This document shows, piece by piece, positions 1-8,521 of a stretch of 64,000 nucleotides of DNA. Position numbers and translations under genes: made by a program. Below the pieces are notes generated by a model. It saw only the letters and a list, made by a program, of their open reading frames with translations, had not been told where the DNA came from and did no database searches. The stretch covers positions 62,001 to 126,000 of the forward strand of contig NZ_JACHCR010000019.1 of NCBI RefSeq assembly GCF_014205845.1. Reading direction: 5' to 3'. The first letter of the stretch is position 1. The number at the start of each line of letters is the position of its first letter. This DNA comes from Mucilaginibacter cryoferens (lineage in GTDB: Bacteria; Bacteroidota; Bacteroidia; Sphingobacteriales; Sphingobacteriaceae).

Positions 1-80
1 AAGTAATCGATGGAATTGTTTAATAATTAAGTTTGAACGGTTTGTTGATTATTAAGCAATTAAGATAGGAGGGAAACAAC

Positions 81-103
81 AGCTTGCCCGGTTAAGGCAA
101 GCT
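81..103 (-). terminator. Hairpin terminator after the aldo/keto reductase gene
   Basis: A perfect 8-bp stem (AGCTTGCC / GGCAAGCT) with a 7-nt loop lies 15 nt past the stop codon of the minus-strand reductase. On that strand it is followed by a T-rich run (GTTGTTTCCC). Intrinsic termination is inferred. Confidence 0.6.
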
Positions 104-118
104 ATTGTAAAAAGGAAG

Positions 119-1069
119 TTAATAGGCGCTGGCTGTATTTAGCGCTTCAATGGCTTCGCTGCTTAATTGTAATGTGGCAGCCAGTGTAAGCTCATTCAAT
201 TGCGGTATGCTTGTGGCGCTCACAATTGGCGCGGTAATGGTTGGTCTGGCAATTAGCCAGGCTAAGGAAACGGCTGCGGGTTTGCTGTTGTACTGCACGG
301 CTACTTCATCAAGGGTTTTTAAAATGCGCATGCCCCGGTCTGTAAGGTATTTTTTCACCATGCCGCCGCGACTGCTGCCTTCCAAATCAGCTTCGGAACG
401 GTATTTGCCACTTAAAAAGCCGCTGGCTAACGAAAAGTAGCTGATAACGCCAATGCTTTGCTCTTTAATAAAAGGCTCAAGCGTAGTTTCATATTTTTCC
501 CTGTCGAAAAGGTTATATTCCGGCTGTAGGCTTTGGTAACTGGCCAGGCCTTTTTCGCGACTAACCTTAAGCGACTCATGCAATCTTTCTACCGAAAAAT
601 TAGAGGCACCTATGGCGCGTACTTTGCCGTCTTTAATCAGCTGGTCAAAAGCCAGTAAGGTTTCTTCAACAGGTGTTGTGGCATCGTCGTAATGCGATTG
701 GTACAGATCTATATAATCAGTTTGTAAACGGGTAAGGGAGTCTTCAACCGCTTTTATAATGTAATTTTTTTTGAGTCCTTTTTTATCGGCAGCTATTTCG
801 GCACCAACCTTGGTGGCAATAATCACTTTAGCACGTTTGCCGCTTTGCTTAAGCCACTTGCCAATTTCTGTTTCAGACTCACCGCCTTTATTACCCGGTA
901 CCCAGGCCGAGTAAACGTCGGCCGTATCAACGGTATTAAAACCTGCATCTAAAAAGGCATCCAACAGTAATGCTGTATTGTTGCCCTTAACTGTCCACCC
1001 AAACACATTGCCGCCAAAAACTAAAGGAGCTGTTTTGATGCCCGATGAACCCAATTCGCGCTGTTCCAT
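119..1069 (-). CDS. Aldo/keto reductase family oxidoreductase
   Basis: A 316-residue cytoplasmic NAD(P)H-dependent reductase of the aldo/keto reductase superfamily, which reduces aldehydes and ketones on a TIM barrel. The catalytic tetrad is visible: D48 and Y53 in VDTADVY, K87 in ATKVG and H126 in YQSHYDD, followed by the cofactor-side motif GASNFS. Length and the N-terminal start (MEQRELGSSG) match the family of YajO / Tas-like reductases. The gene stands alone on the minus strand, followed by a hairpin terminator and preceded by a short palindromic intergenic stretch shared with the FUSC gene. The physiological substrate cannot be read from the sequence. Family assignment is firm. Confidence 0.93.
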   Translation of the reverse strand: MEQRELGSSGIKTAPLVFGGNVFGWTVKGNNTALLLDAFLDAGFNTVDTADVYSAWVPGNKGGESETEIGKWLKQSGKRAKVIIATKVGAEIAADKKGLKKNYIIKAVEDSLTRLQTDYIDLYQSHYDDATTPVEETLLAFDQLIKDGKVRAIGASNFSVERLHESLKVSREKGLASYQSLQPEYNLFDREKYETTLEPFIKEQSIGVISYFSLASGFLSGKYRSEADLEGSSRGGMVKKYLTDRGMRILKTLDEVAVQYNSKPAAVSLAWLIARPTITAPIVSATSIPQLNELTLAATLQLSSEAIEALNTASAY

Positions 1070-1149
1070 AGTGTGAAATATTAAAAAACTAATTTGATAA
1101 TAAAATGGGTGGGAGGGCGAATTGTTTGTCAGCGGAAGATAATATTTGG

Positions 1150-1232
1150 AAGTGAATGGTGAGTGGTTAAAAACCTAGGGTGTGATATTTTCCTTTTCAA
1201 CTACTCACTGTTCTCTATTCACTACTCACAAA
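1150..1232. repeat. Imperfect inverted repeat between two minus-strand genes
   Basis: The left arm holds GTGAATGGTGAGTGGT and the right arm holds ACTACTCACTGTTCTCTATT-like sequence, which is its approximate reverse complement, separated by an AT-rich loop. The arms are built from repeated GTGA/TCAC words. It resembles in style the other word-like inverted repeats at 24200-24312 and 31345-31470. It may act as a terminator for the FUSC gene. Confidence 0.4.
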
Positions 1233-1233
1233 A

Positions 1234-3378
1234 TCATTTCAATATACTATCCGTAACCTTTACTATATCGTAGCTTATTTTGTTAATAAAGCCCAGTTGT
1301 TCTTTCAGTAAGCTTTCATCGGCGGTAAGGTCGGGCTTTTCAACTTCGGGGAGTGGGGGTACTTTACCTATGTTAAATTCTATGGCTAATCCGTTAAGTT
1401 TTTTATTGCTTTCGTTAAGTACCGAAATGTTTTTTTTGATGAGCCGGAGTGCGTCGGGATGTGGCCGCTGTGCGTTTTTTACCAGGCCGGCTGCTACGGT
1501 GCTGATGTACGATGATAAAATATGATTAAGCACTACAAATTTATGTACCTCTTTTACATTACGCTGTTTGCTTTTAGGCTCAGATGTCATACGCTCAAAA
1601 GTGGCTGATAAATTGGCCGATTTTACATAAACTTCCTTGCGGGCAAGTTTATAAACCGTAGTATCCATTACTTTGTTATTAATGCCTTCGGCAATGGTAA
1701 TAAGGTAGTTAATGTTGGCAACCACCACATCGCGTAGCGTTTGCTCTATCATTTCAAACTCCCAGGTAGGGAATATAAGGTAACTGGCAATCAGTGCGAT
1801 GGAAGAGCCAATGGTGGTATCCAGTATGCGTTCCTGGGCTATGTTTATCAGGCCTACCCCTAAAAATTTAAACAGGATGAGCACATAAGGTGTCATGAAA
1901 ATTACGCTCACCACATAATTTAAACGCTGAAAACTGTAGGCGCCAATCATAAATATGGTGAGTAAAATAAACTGAACGGTGGTATCGGGTATAAAGCTTA
2001 ATATAAATATCCCGATAGCGCCGCCCCCAATAGTACCTATTAACCTTTGGTAGTTACGCTGTTTCGATAGGCTAAAGCCCGGTTTTAATATTACAATAAT
2101 GGTTAACAGTACCCAATAACTGTGATGTCCCTGCGCAATGGTTTTTGCCGTAATAAAGCCAATAAGGCAAACCAGCGATACCCTTAACGCGTGTTTAAAC
2201 GCGCTGGAGCCTAACGTGAAGTTATCTGAAAATATGTGCGGCGCATAGTCCTGGTGACTTACAAACTGCGAATACTCCACCTCGCCTTTAATTTCTGTTG
2301 ATTTAAGCGAGGTTTTGGAATTGTAATAACTGTAAATATTGTTGATGCCCTCGGTTAAGTTGCGCAAATTAATGAGTACCTTTTTTAATACCAGGGTATT
2401 GGTTTCCTGCTGATCTTTGGCTATCGAATCTATCTTAAGTTTTAATTTCTCCAGTTCGATGTTAAAATCCATTACATGGCGATGGCGGGTGTTTGATAGT
2501 ACGATGTAGGCAATATCATCCAGCTCATCGGCCATGTGGTGAATAATGCGAGCTATCTCATTCATTATGCCGGTATCTTTAAAACGCTCACGCATTTCGC
2601 TGTAATCGTAATGGGCAGCCATAATTTGCTCAAACATATCTACCAGGTCAACAAAAGTTAAAACCAGTATTCGGCTGGCCGGGGTCGATTCGCGCACCAC
2701 CAGCCTGCTTTTAAACAGCATTTCGCGCACCGAATCCTGGTGTTGGCTCACCTGTATTTGCTGCGATACCAGTTTGCGGTAATTGTCATCAATATCGCTA
2801 TCGGGGTTGTAAAATGCGGCTTTGATGCGCAAAAACTTGGCTATATCGGCTACGTTTTCGCCAAGGGTTTGTTGCGCCGCACGATAGGGGCGAATGCCGA
2901 AAAATATCAAACTAAACAGCATGTACCATACACCGCCCGCCAAAATTTGTAAGCTATACATCAATACACCTGATGGGGGCAGGGCCTTATCCATCATAAA
3001 TATCATAATGAGTAGGCTTGATGTACCCACAGATGCTGCCCGATTGCCATAAACCGTAAACATGCTAAACAGAAACGAAAACAAGGTGATCTCGATGCCC
3101 AGCGTATAAATATTTAGCCGCGCAAAGCCGGTTGTAACGGCTACAATAAGCAAACACAAATTGCCTATGCCCATGGCGTTGCGCTTATGGGTTGCCGGGC
3201 CTGGGTTATCAATAACGCAAATACAAAGTGCACCTAAAGAGAGGGTAAGGCCAAGGTCAAATTCACCAAACTCCAGTAATAGCAGCGATGGTAGCAGAAT
3301 ACCCGCAGTAATTCGTAAACCATCAGAAAAGTATTGGCTGTAAAAAAAACTATTGATCTCGCGGGTGTTAAACTTCAT
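1234..3378 (-). CDS. FUSC family (YccS/YhfK-like) integral membrane protein
   Basis: A 714-residue inner-membrane protein with two hydrophobic bundles. The first covers roughly residues 20-165, with several membrane helices, and the second roughly residues 395-535. A long charged helical cytoplasmic region separates them, and a soluble helical C-terminus of about 180 residues follows. This duplicated layout is that of the YccS/YhfK group of the FUSC (fusaric acid resistance / aromatic acid exporter) superfamily. By family knowledge it may export organic acids or toxic aromatics; the substrate is unknown. It is divergent from PEP carboxylase across a 295-bp AT-rich gap. A TAAATTTG box on the minus strand at 3498-3505 is a possible -7 element. 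Family call is solid, function is not. Confidence 0.85.
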   Translation of the reverse strand: MKFNTREINSFFYSQYFSDGLRITAGILLPSLLLLEFGEFDLGLTLSLGALCICVIDNPGPATHKRNAMGIGNLCLLIVAVTTGFARLNIYTLGIEITLFSFLFSMFTVYGNRAASVGTSSLLIMIFMMDKALPPSGVLMYSLQILAGGVWYMLFSLIFFGIRPYRAAQQTLGENVADIAKFLRIKAAFYNPDSDIDDNYRKLVSQQIQVSQHQDSVREMLFKSRLVVRESTPASRILVLTFVDLVDMFEQIMAAHYDYSEMRERFKDTGIMNEIARIIHHMADELDDIAYIVLSNTRHRHVMDFNIELEKLKLKIDSIAKDQQETNTLVLKKVLINLRNLTEGINNIYSYYNSKTSLKSTEIKGEVEYSQFVSHQDYAPHIFSDNFTLGSSAFKHALRVSLVCLIGFITAKTIAQGHHSYWVLLTIIVILKPGFSLSKQRNYQRLIGTIGGGAIGIFILSFIPDTTVQFILLTIFMIGAYSFQRLNYVVSVIFMTPYVLILFKFLGVGLINIAQERILDTTIGSSIALIASYLIFPTWEFEMIEQTLRDVVVANINYLITIAEGINNKVMDTTVYKLARKEVYVKSANLSATFERMTSEPKSKQRNVKEVHKFVVLNHILSSYISTVAAGLVKNAQRPHPDALRLIKKNISVLNESNKKLNGLAIEFNIGKVPPLPEVEKPDLTADESLLKEQLGFINKISYDIVKVTDSILK

Positions 3379-3673
3379 TAATTAACGGTGGTTTTTAATT
3401 GGCAATAAAGCTACGACGAATACTTTTATTGTCGGTTTAGTTTTATGGTAGAAATTTTGTTTTCATTTAACGCTTTTTTTGCACCAAAAAAGCTTTTCAA
3501 ATTTACATAAATTAAATATTTTGCCATTATTTTAATAAATATGGCATTAATAACACTTTTCTGTTATAAATTATTTACTTTTTGCTGAAATTAAATTTTA
3601 GATAATTAAATTCACCCCCGGTATTGCGGCCTGCCCGTTGCCCATCAATTTTAACCTTCAACTTATTTGTACT

Positions 3674-6244
3674 ATGTCGTTAAATTTAAAACTCAGTCAA
3701 AGAGAAACAACTTTTAATAGCGAAGTTGTAACCCGTTTTGAGTTGTACAACAGTTTGTTCCAAACCCTGCCATTTTACCAGGTAAAGGATACCGGAATTT
3801 TGCTGCCCTTTTTTAGTTCACATTGCGAAAAGGGTGCCGCCATGAACGCATCGCCAACAGATATTATTGAAACGTTTTTTAAGAAGTACGTACCGGATAT
3901 TGATCATCGCGAGCAGATAAACCGCATGTTTCGTTTTATACAGTATATAGAGCGCCAGGTGGTTTTGTTTGATGCCATTGAAGATTCATCTTTTAATAAA
4001 ATTGGCAAGTTTGATGATACAGGTACCCTGCAAAGCTTGTTGCAGCAAGCTGCCATGAGTGATGAAACGCGCAAAAGTATAAGCGAGAAACTGAAAGACT
4101 TTTCGTTAAGACTGGTACTTACTGCCCACCCAACCCAGTTTTACCCAGGCACGGTATTGGGTATAATGACGGATTTGATTGAAGCTGTAAAACTTAACGA
4201 TATACCAACCATTGATGTATTGTTGCAGCAATTGGGTAAAACACCTTTCTTTAACAAAACATCGCCAACGCCGGTTGATGAGGCTATTAGTCTTACCTGG
4301 TTTTTAGAAAATATATTTTATCACGCCGTATCGGGCATACAATCAAAACTGGAAGAAGAGTTTGAAATAGATGCCAGTAAGCAATTATTGGAGATGGGTT
4401 TTTGGCCCGGTGGCGATAGGGACGGTAACCCCAACGTAACAACAGAGAGCACCAAAGCGGTTGCCAGTTACTTAAGACAGCGCCTGTTTAGATGTTACTA
4501 CCGCGATTATAGAGTACTTAAGCGCCGTATCACCTTCCGTGGTGTTGAAAAACCTATGGCCAAGCTGGAGAGGTTGCTTTACAAAAATGCCAACGAACAA
4601 TCGGACCCTAAAGATTTGCAGGCCGAATTGTTAGAGCTGTTGCAAACTATTAAGCAAACCCTGGTAACAGAGCACGATAGTTTGTTTGTTGATATTGTAG
4701 AACACCTGATGCAAAAGGTACGCCTGTTTGGCTGCTATTTTGCCACCCTGGATATAAGGCAGGATAGCCGCGTTTTACGCAGCGTATTTGATTATGTAAC
4801 CTCAAAAGCCGATACCGGTGTTGGTGCAGGCTACAGCGATTTGGAAGAAGCCGGTAAACTGGAAAAGTTAGCTTTTAACGAGGTTGATTTTAAACGCCCC
4901 GAAGATGCCGATGCCATGACCTGCGATACGCTTGACACCATAAGGCTGATGAAACAAATTCAATACAGCAATGGCGAAAAAGCCTGCCAGCGTTTTATTA
5001 TCAGTAACTGCCAGCGTGCATCTGATATTTTACAGCTGATAGACCTGTTTTTATGGAGCGGGTGGCAAAAAGATAAACTGAAGGTTGATTTTATGCCACT
5101 GTTTGAAACCGTGAATGATTTGGCCAACGCCGGCGAGATTATGGAGCAGTTATATACCCATCCGTATTATGCCGAGCATTTAAAATTACGTGATAACAGG
5201 CAAACCATTATGCTTGGCTTCTCTGATGGAACCAAAGATGGTGGTTACCTGATGGCCAACTGGAGCATATACAAGGCCAAAATAGAAATGACGACTATTG
5301 CCCGTAAATATGGCATCAGTTTAGCGTTTTTTGATGGCAGGGGAGGCCCACCTGCACGTGGTGGTGGTAAAACGCACCGTTTTTATGCCTCAATGGGTAA
5401 CGAGATAGCTAACGATCATATTCAGCTTACCATACAGGGGCAAACTGTTAGTTCGCAATATGGTTCTGTTGAAACGGCAAGGTTTAATATGGAGCAGCTG
5501 CTTAACGCGGGTATTGTTTCGGCCTTGCATCCAAACCGTAAAGATCTGTTAGATAACAGGCATAAAGCGCTGATTTCGCAAATGGCCGATGAAAGTTATA
5601 GCTTGTTTATGGCCTTGCGTGCTCATCCTTTGTTTTTAGAATACCTGGAAAAATTTAGTCCACTTAAGTTATTATCAAAAATTAATATCAGTAGCCGCCC
5701 AACCAAGCGCGGCGGCGGCGGCCCTATGAAGCTGGAAGATTTACGTGCCATTAGCTTTGTAACTTCGTGGAGCCAGCTTAAACAAAGTATTCCGGGCTTT
5801 TACGGCGTTGGTACTTCATTAAAAAAGATGAAGGACGAGGGCAACTGGCACGAGGTACAGGAATTATATGAAACATCGGGTTTCTTTAAAACCATGCTGG
5901 ATAACTGTATGATGTCGATGTCGAAATCTGATTTCAGGATTACCGCCTATTTGGAGAAGGACAAAACCTTTGGCGATTTCTGGAAAATGCTGAAAGATGA
6001 GTTTGAACTTACCCGTGCCATGCTGTTGGAGTTAACCGGCAGCAGCGTGCTGATGGAAGAATATCCTATAGAGCGTAAGTCAATCGCCATTCGTGAAAAA
6101 ATTGTGTTGCCACTGGTTATTATGCAGCACTATGCTCTCAATTGTTTAAACCATAGCGAAGATAGCGAGCTGATAGAGATCTATCGCAAACTGGTTATCC
6201 GTACAGTTTACGGTATTGTGAACGCGGGGAGGAATTTGGCGTAA
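3674..6244 (+). CDS. ppc: Phosphoenolpyruvate carboxylase
   Basis: Carboxylates PEP with bicarbonate to oxaloacetate, replenishing the TCA cycle in the cytoplasm. About 856 residues, a normal bacterial length. Conserved motifs appear in order: VLTAHPTQ (catalytic His), GFWPGGDRDGNP, GFSDGTKDGG, FFDGRGGPPARGGG and SRPTKRGGGG. The frame is open from a TTG at 3638, but the ATG at 3674 (MSLNLKLSQRE) is the better start because the upstream residues look non-conserved and the TTG has no support. The stop codon lies inside the left arm of a 37-bp inverted repeat, and a nested terminator follows at once. The gene is single and divergent from the FUSC gene. Allosteric regulation is typical of the family but not readable here. 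Confidence 0.96.
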   Translation: MSLNLKLSQRETTFNSEVVTRFELYNSLFQTLPFYQVKDTGILLPFFSSHCEKGAAMNASPTDIIETFFKKYVPDIDHREQINRMFRFIQYIERQVVLFDAIEDSSFNKIGKFDDTGTLQSLLQQAAMSDETRKSISEKLKDFSLRLVLTAHPTQFYPGTVLGIMTDLIEAVKLNDIPTIDVLLQQLGKTPFFNKTSPTPVDEAISLTWFLENIFYHAVSGIQSKLEEEFEIDASKQLLEMGFWPGGDRDGNPNVTTESTKAVASYLRQRLFRCYYRDYRVLKRRITFRGVEKPMAKLERLLYKNANEQSDPKDLQAELLELLQTIKQTLVTEHDSLFVDIVEHLMQKVRLFGCYFATLDIRQDSRVLRSVFDYVTSKADTGVGAGYSDLEEAGKLEKLAFNEVDFKRPEDADAMTCDTLDTIRLMKQIQYSNGEKACQRFIISNCQRASDILQLIDLFLWSGWQKDKLKVDFMPLFETVNDLANAGEIMEQLYTHPYYAEHLKLRDNRQTIMLGFSDGTKDGGYLMANWSIYKAKIEMTTIARKYGISLAFFDGRGGPPARGGGKTHRFYASMGNEIANDHIQLTIQGQTVSSQYGSVETARFNMEQLLNAGIVSALHPNRKDLLDNRHKALISQMADESYSLFMALRAHPLFLEYLEKFSPLKLLSKINISSRPTKRGGGGPMKLEDLRAISFVTSWSQLKQSIPGFYGVGTSLKKMKDEGNWHEVQELYETSGFFKTMLDNCMMSMSKSDFRITAYLEKDKTFGDFWKMLKDEFELTRAMLLELTGSSVLMEEYPIERKSIAIREKIVLPLVIMQHYALNCLNHSEDSELIEIYRKLVIRTVYGIVNAGRNLA

Positions 6245-6388
6245 GCCCCCTCTAAATCTCCCCCGGTAGGGGAGACTTTTGTTTAGCAAATGGCATTTAG
6301 TGCAACAAAAAGGCGAGACTTCTTTATGAAATTTCGCCTTTTTGTTTTTTTAAGTCTCCCCTACCGGGGGAGATTTAGAGGGGGCTTA
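6242..6388. repeat. Perfect 37-bp inverted repeat bracketing a convergent gene end
   Basis: Arms at 6242-6278 and 6352-6388 are exact reverse complements (checked base by base). The unit begins TAAGCCCCCTCTAAATCTCC. The left arm includes the TAA stop of ppc. The right arm supplies the last codons and the TAA stop of the AhpD-like gene on the other strand. A diverged and split relative occurs at 11077-11166, so it is a dispersed element. Confidence 0.9.
6307..6343. terminator. Bidirectional terminator nested inside the 37-bp inverted repeat
   Basis: A 10-bp stem (AAAAAGGCGA / TCGCCTTTTT) at 6307-6316 and 6334-6343, followed by GTTTTTTT on the plus strand. It is A-rich on its 5' side, so it can serve both ppc and the converging minus-strand gene. 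Confidence 0.75.
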
Positions 6389-6821
6389 TGCCTGGTTGCA
6401 TCCCTGTGGCAATTGCAAACCTATTCCAGGCATTTATGGCTATAATAGCAAGTATCACTTGTGCAATATAGGCTTCATCTAAAACTTTTGCTGCGGCTGC
6501 ATAAGTAGCATCTGACACATGGTTTTTAATGTTGGTTACCTCTTCGGTTAAAGCCAATATCGCTTTTTCTTCTTCGGTAAAAAATGGGGTGTCTCGCCAT
6601 GCGTTAAGTGCGTAAATACGTTGTTCTGTTTCGCCGGCTTTACGGGCATCTTTGGTATGCATATTTATACAAAAAGCACAGCCGTTTATTTGTGATGCGC
6701 GGATCTTGATCAGTTCGCGGTGTGTTTTGCTAACTATGCCTTTGGCAACATATTGATCGAGGTTTACTAATATTTTGTATGCTTCCGGATCGGTTTTGCC
6801 GATGTTTACTCTTGTTTCCAT
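6375..6821 (-). CDS. Carboxymuconolactone decarboxylase family (AhpD-like) protein
   Basis: A 148-residue all-helical cytoplasmic protein. The AhpD core motif is present: C48-x-x-C51-x-x-x-H55 in GCAFCINMHTKDAR, the redox pair and proton-relay histidine of the AhpD/alkylhydroperoxidase group. By family knowledge it has peroxidase or disulfide-reductase activity. It lies 86 bp downstream of a Crp/Fnr-type regulator on the same strand, a frequent Bacteroidota pairing, so that regulator may control it. The last four residues and the stop codon are encoded by the right arm of the 37-bp intergenic inverted repeat, meaning the repeat has replaced the original gene end. Exact substrate unknown. Confidence 0.88.
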   Translation of the reverse strand: METRVNIGKTDPEAYKILVNLDQYVAKGIVSKTHRELIKIRASQINGCAFCINMHTKDARKAGETEQRIYALNAWRDTPFFTEEEKAILALTEEVTNIKNHVSDATYAAAAKVLDEAYIAQVILAIIAINAWNRFAIATGMQPGISPL

Positions 6822-6907
6822 TTTATTTGTGTTTGTTTTAATACTTCAAAGATGGCAATAAAACAAGCCTTAAAAAATGAATCGAGATTAAGAAATTGCA
6901 GGTTGGG

Positions 6908-7480
6908 TTAAATTTTCTTAGCTCTTATTTTGCTCAAAAACTGGGGTGTAAAACCCAGATAAGAGGCCAGCATATACTGTGGCACCCGTTGCATAAAAGC
7001 AGGGAATAAGCTGCTGAAATGCCGGTAACGCTCTTCATCGCTCATACCGTAGATAAATTTAATGCGGTTTTGGGTTGCTCCAAAGGCTCGTTGTTGTACT
7101 ATTCTAAAATAGCGTTCCAGTTTGGGTACAGCCTCAAAAAGTTCTTCTAGTTTGTTTTTGTTGATGCTGATAACTTCGGTGTTTTCAACAGCCTGCATGT
7201 AATAGGAAGAGGGCCGACCGCTATCCAAACTATCAAAATCTGTCATCCACCAGTTTTCTATGGCAAAAAGGGTTGTTTGCTGGTTTAGCTTTTTGTTGAT
7301 GAAGTACAGGCGTAAACAACCCTGGCTTACAAAATATAATTCCTTGCAAACATGATCTGGTTGCAGCAGAAATGCTTTTTTCTTAATAACCTTCACTACC
7401 ACTGCCGAATTGATGAGCTGTTCATCAGCCTCGGTTAGCGTAATAAACTTTTTAATATGGTTTGTGAGATTGGAATGCAT
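6908..7480 (-). CDS. Crp/Fnr family transcriptional regulator
   Basis: About 190 residues with an N-terminal cyclic-nucleotide-binding-type beta roll (roughly residues 25-115, including ELYFVSQGCLRLYFINKK) and a C-terminal helix-turn-helix (YMLASYLGFTPQFLSKIR). It belongs to the Bacteroidota Crp-like group that usually does not bind cAMP with the classical residues. The frame is open from a TTG at 7492, but ATG 7480 (MHSNLTNHIKK) is the preferred start. It sits upstream of the AhpD-like gene on the same strand and may regulate it. No iron-sulfur cysteine cluster of the FNR type is visible. The effector is unknown. Confidence 0.85.
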   Translation of the reverse strand: MHSNLTNHIKKFITLTEADEQLINSAVVVKVIKKKAFLLQPDHVCKELYFVSQGCLRLYFINKKLNQQTTLFAIENWWMTDFDSLDSGRPSSYYMQAVENTEVISINKNKLEELFEAVPKLERYFRIVQQRAFGATQNRIKFIYGMSDEERYRHFSSLFPAFMQRVPQYMLASYLGFTPQFLSKIRAKKI

Positions 7481-7531
7481 AAGGATGAGCAATTATACAT
7501 TTTATAGGTGGATTGCACAAAGGGCGGTTAA

Positions 7532-7564
7532 AGACTTACGAATTTTAAAAAAAATCGTAAGTCT
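7532..7564 (-). terminator. Inverted repeat / terminator after the SRPBCC gene
   Basis: A 10-bp perfect stem (AGACTTACGA / TCGTAAGTCT) lies 21 nt past the SRPBCC stop; on the minus strand the loop is T-rich. The CTTACGA core recurs in a 15-bp palindrome at 27737-27769, so it may be a copy of a dispersed repeat recruited as a terminator. Confidence 0.5.
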
Positions 7565-7585
7565 GCTCTTTTCAGGCCACAGGGT

Positions 7586-8008
7586 TTATTTCTCCAGGTA
7601 TTCCTTTAATGATACCCCTGTAATATGTGTCCAGCCGCCCACAAAATTTTCTCTTTTAAATGATGGTAGCTCGGGGAAGGTTTCCAGCCCGGTATGGGTA
7701 AGTTTTAAGCGTGTTCCTTCGCCTTCGGTAAAAAGTTCCCAGGTTACTTCCGAATCGCCACCATATTCGTCATAGGTCCATGTATAGGCAATTTTACTGC
7801 CATCAACCACCTGGGTAACCCGGCAAAGGTGGCGGTATTGTTTAATGTCGTCGCCGCCGGTAAACTCAAACTCAAAGCCAACTTCGGGCTTAAAATGGGC
7901 AATGTTAAAATACCATTCGCGCATTTTGGCCACGTTGGTAATAGCTTCCCAAACTTTGCCGATGGGGGCGTTGTAAATACGTTCAATTACAAAAGGTTCT
8001 GCGCTCAT
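7586..8008 (-). CDS. SRPBCC (AHSA1-like START fold) domain protein
   Basis: A 140-residue protein with the typical AHSA1/activator of Hsp90 ATPase-like beginning (FVIERIYNAPIGKVWEAIT) and the late motifs TWELFTEGEGTRLKLTHTG and GWTHITGVSLKEYLEK. The fold is a helix-grip with a deep hydrophobic pocket for a small ligand. It starts 18 nt after the stop of an ArsR regulator on the same strand, and the two form the common ArsR-SRPBCC operon, in which the regulator represses the pair. The ligand and cellular role of these operons are mostly unknown. Start codon ATG at 8008 fits the domain boundary exactly. Confidence 0.9.
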   Translation of the reverse strand: MSAEPFVIERIYNAPIGKVWEAITNVAKMREWYFNIAHFKPEVGFEFEFTGGDDIKQYRHLCRVTQVVDGSKIAYTWTYDEYGGDSEVTWELFTEGEGTRLKLTHTGLETFPELPSFKRENFVGGWTHITGVSLKEYLEK

Positions 8009-8026
8009 AATTTTCGGTTTTAATAT

Positions 8027-8344
8027 TTATTGATTGTTTTGGTCTTTGTTTAAAAAGCTATCCAGTGCATCCAGTTTTTCGGTCCAAAACCTGCGGTACT
8101 GTTCGGCCCAATCGGTAACTTGTTTCAATTGTTTCAGATCGGCTTTGCAAAAACGTTCCCGGCCTTGCTGCTTAATCACCAGTAAACCGCATTGGGTTAA
8201 TATTTTAATGTGCTTGGATACAGCCGGCCGGCTCATGTCAAAGTTATCGGCCACGGCATTCAAGTTCATGCTTTGGTGAGCAATCAGGTTAATGATCTCT
8301 CGGCGGGTAGGGTCGGCAATGGCTTTAAAAACGTCTCGGTGCAT
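8027..8344 (-). CDS. ArsR/SmtB family winged-helix repressor
   Basis: About 105 residues: MHRDVFKAIADPTRREII at the start, the recognition helix region DNFDMSRPAVSKHIKIL, and the wing (LLVIKQQGRERFC). This is the standard ArsR winged helix-turn-helix used as a dimeric repressor. The frame stays open to 8446, but the extra upstream residues are merely a translation of the operator region. ATG 8344 matches the family start, so the shorter form is chosen. No metal-binding ELCVCDL motif is seen, so it belongs to the non-metal group paired with SRPBCC proteins. It probably represses its own operon through the paired palindromes at 8364-8401. Confidence 0.9.
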   Translation of the reverse strand: MHRDVFKAIADPTRREIINLIAHQSMNLNAVADNFDMSRPAVSKHIKILTQCGLLVIKQQGRERFCKADLKQLKQVTDWAEQYRRFWTEKLDALDSFLNKDQNNQ

Positions 8345-8363
8345 GGTAATAATAGTTATATGA

Positions 8364-8401
8364 AACCATTTGGTTACAAATGTATACGAAACCAAATGGT
8401 T
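8364..8401 (-). promoter_or_regulatory. Double operator and -7 box of the ArsR-SRPBCC operon
   Basis: AACCATTTGGTT at 8364-8375 and AACCAAATGGTT at 8390-8401 are reverse complements of each other, and each has AACCA/TGGTT arms. Both are followed by AC. Their starts are 26 bp apart, about 2.5 helical turns. Between them, on the minus strand, TACATTTG (8384-8377) matches the Bacteroidota -7 consensus TAnnTTTG. Binding there would block the promoter. The repressor assignment is inferred. Confidence 0.7.
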
Positions 8402-8521
8402 ACGTATATATTTTGGTGAGATTTTTTTTCGCGACAGGTAATCCACAATAGCTCTTAAAAAGAATTGAAATTATACGGCTCATAATTGTATTTTTAAAAA
8501 ATATATAATTCTTAACTATCT

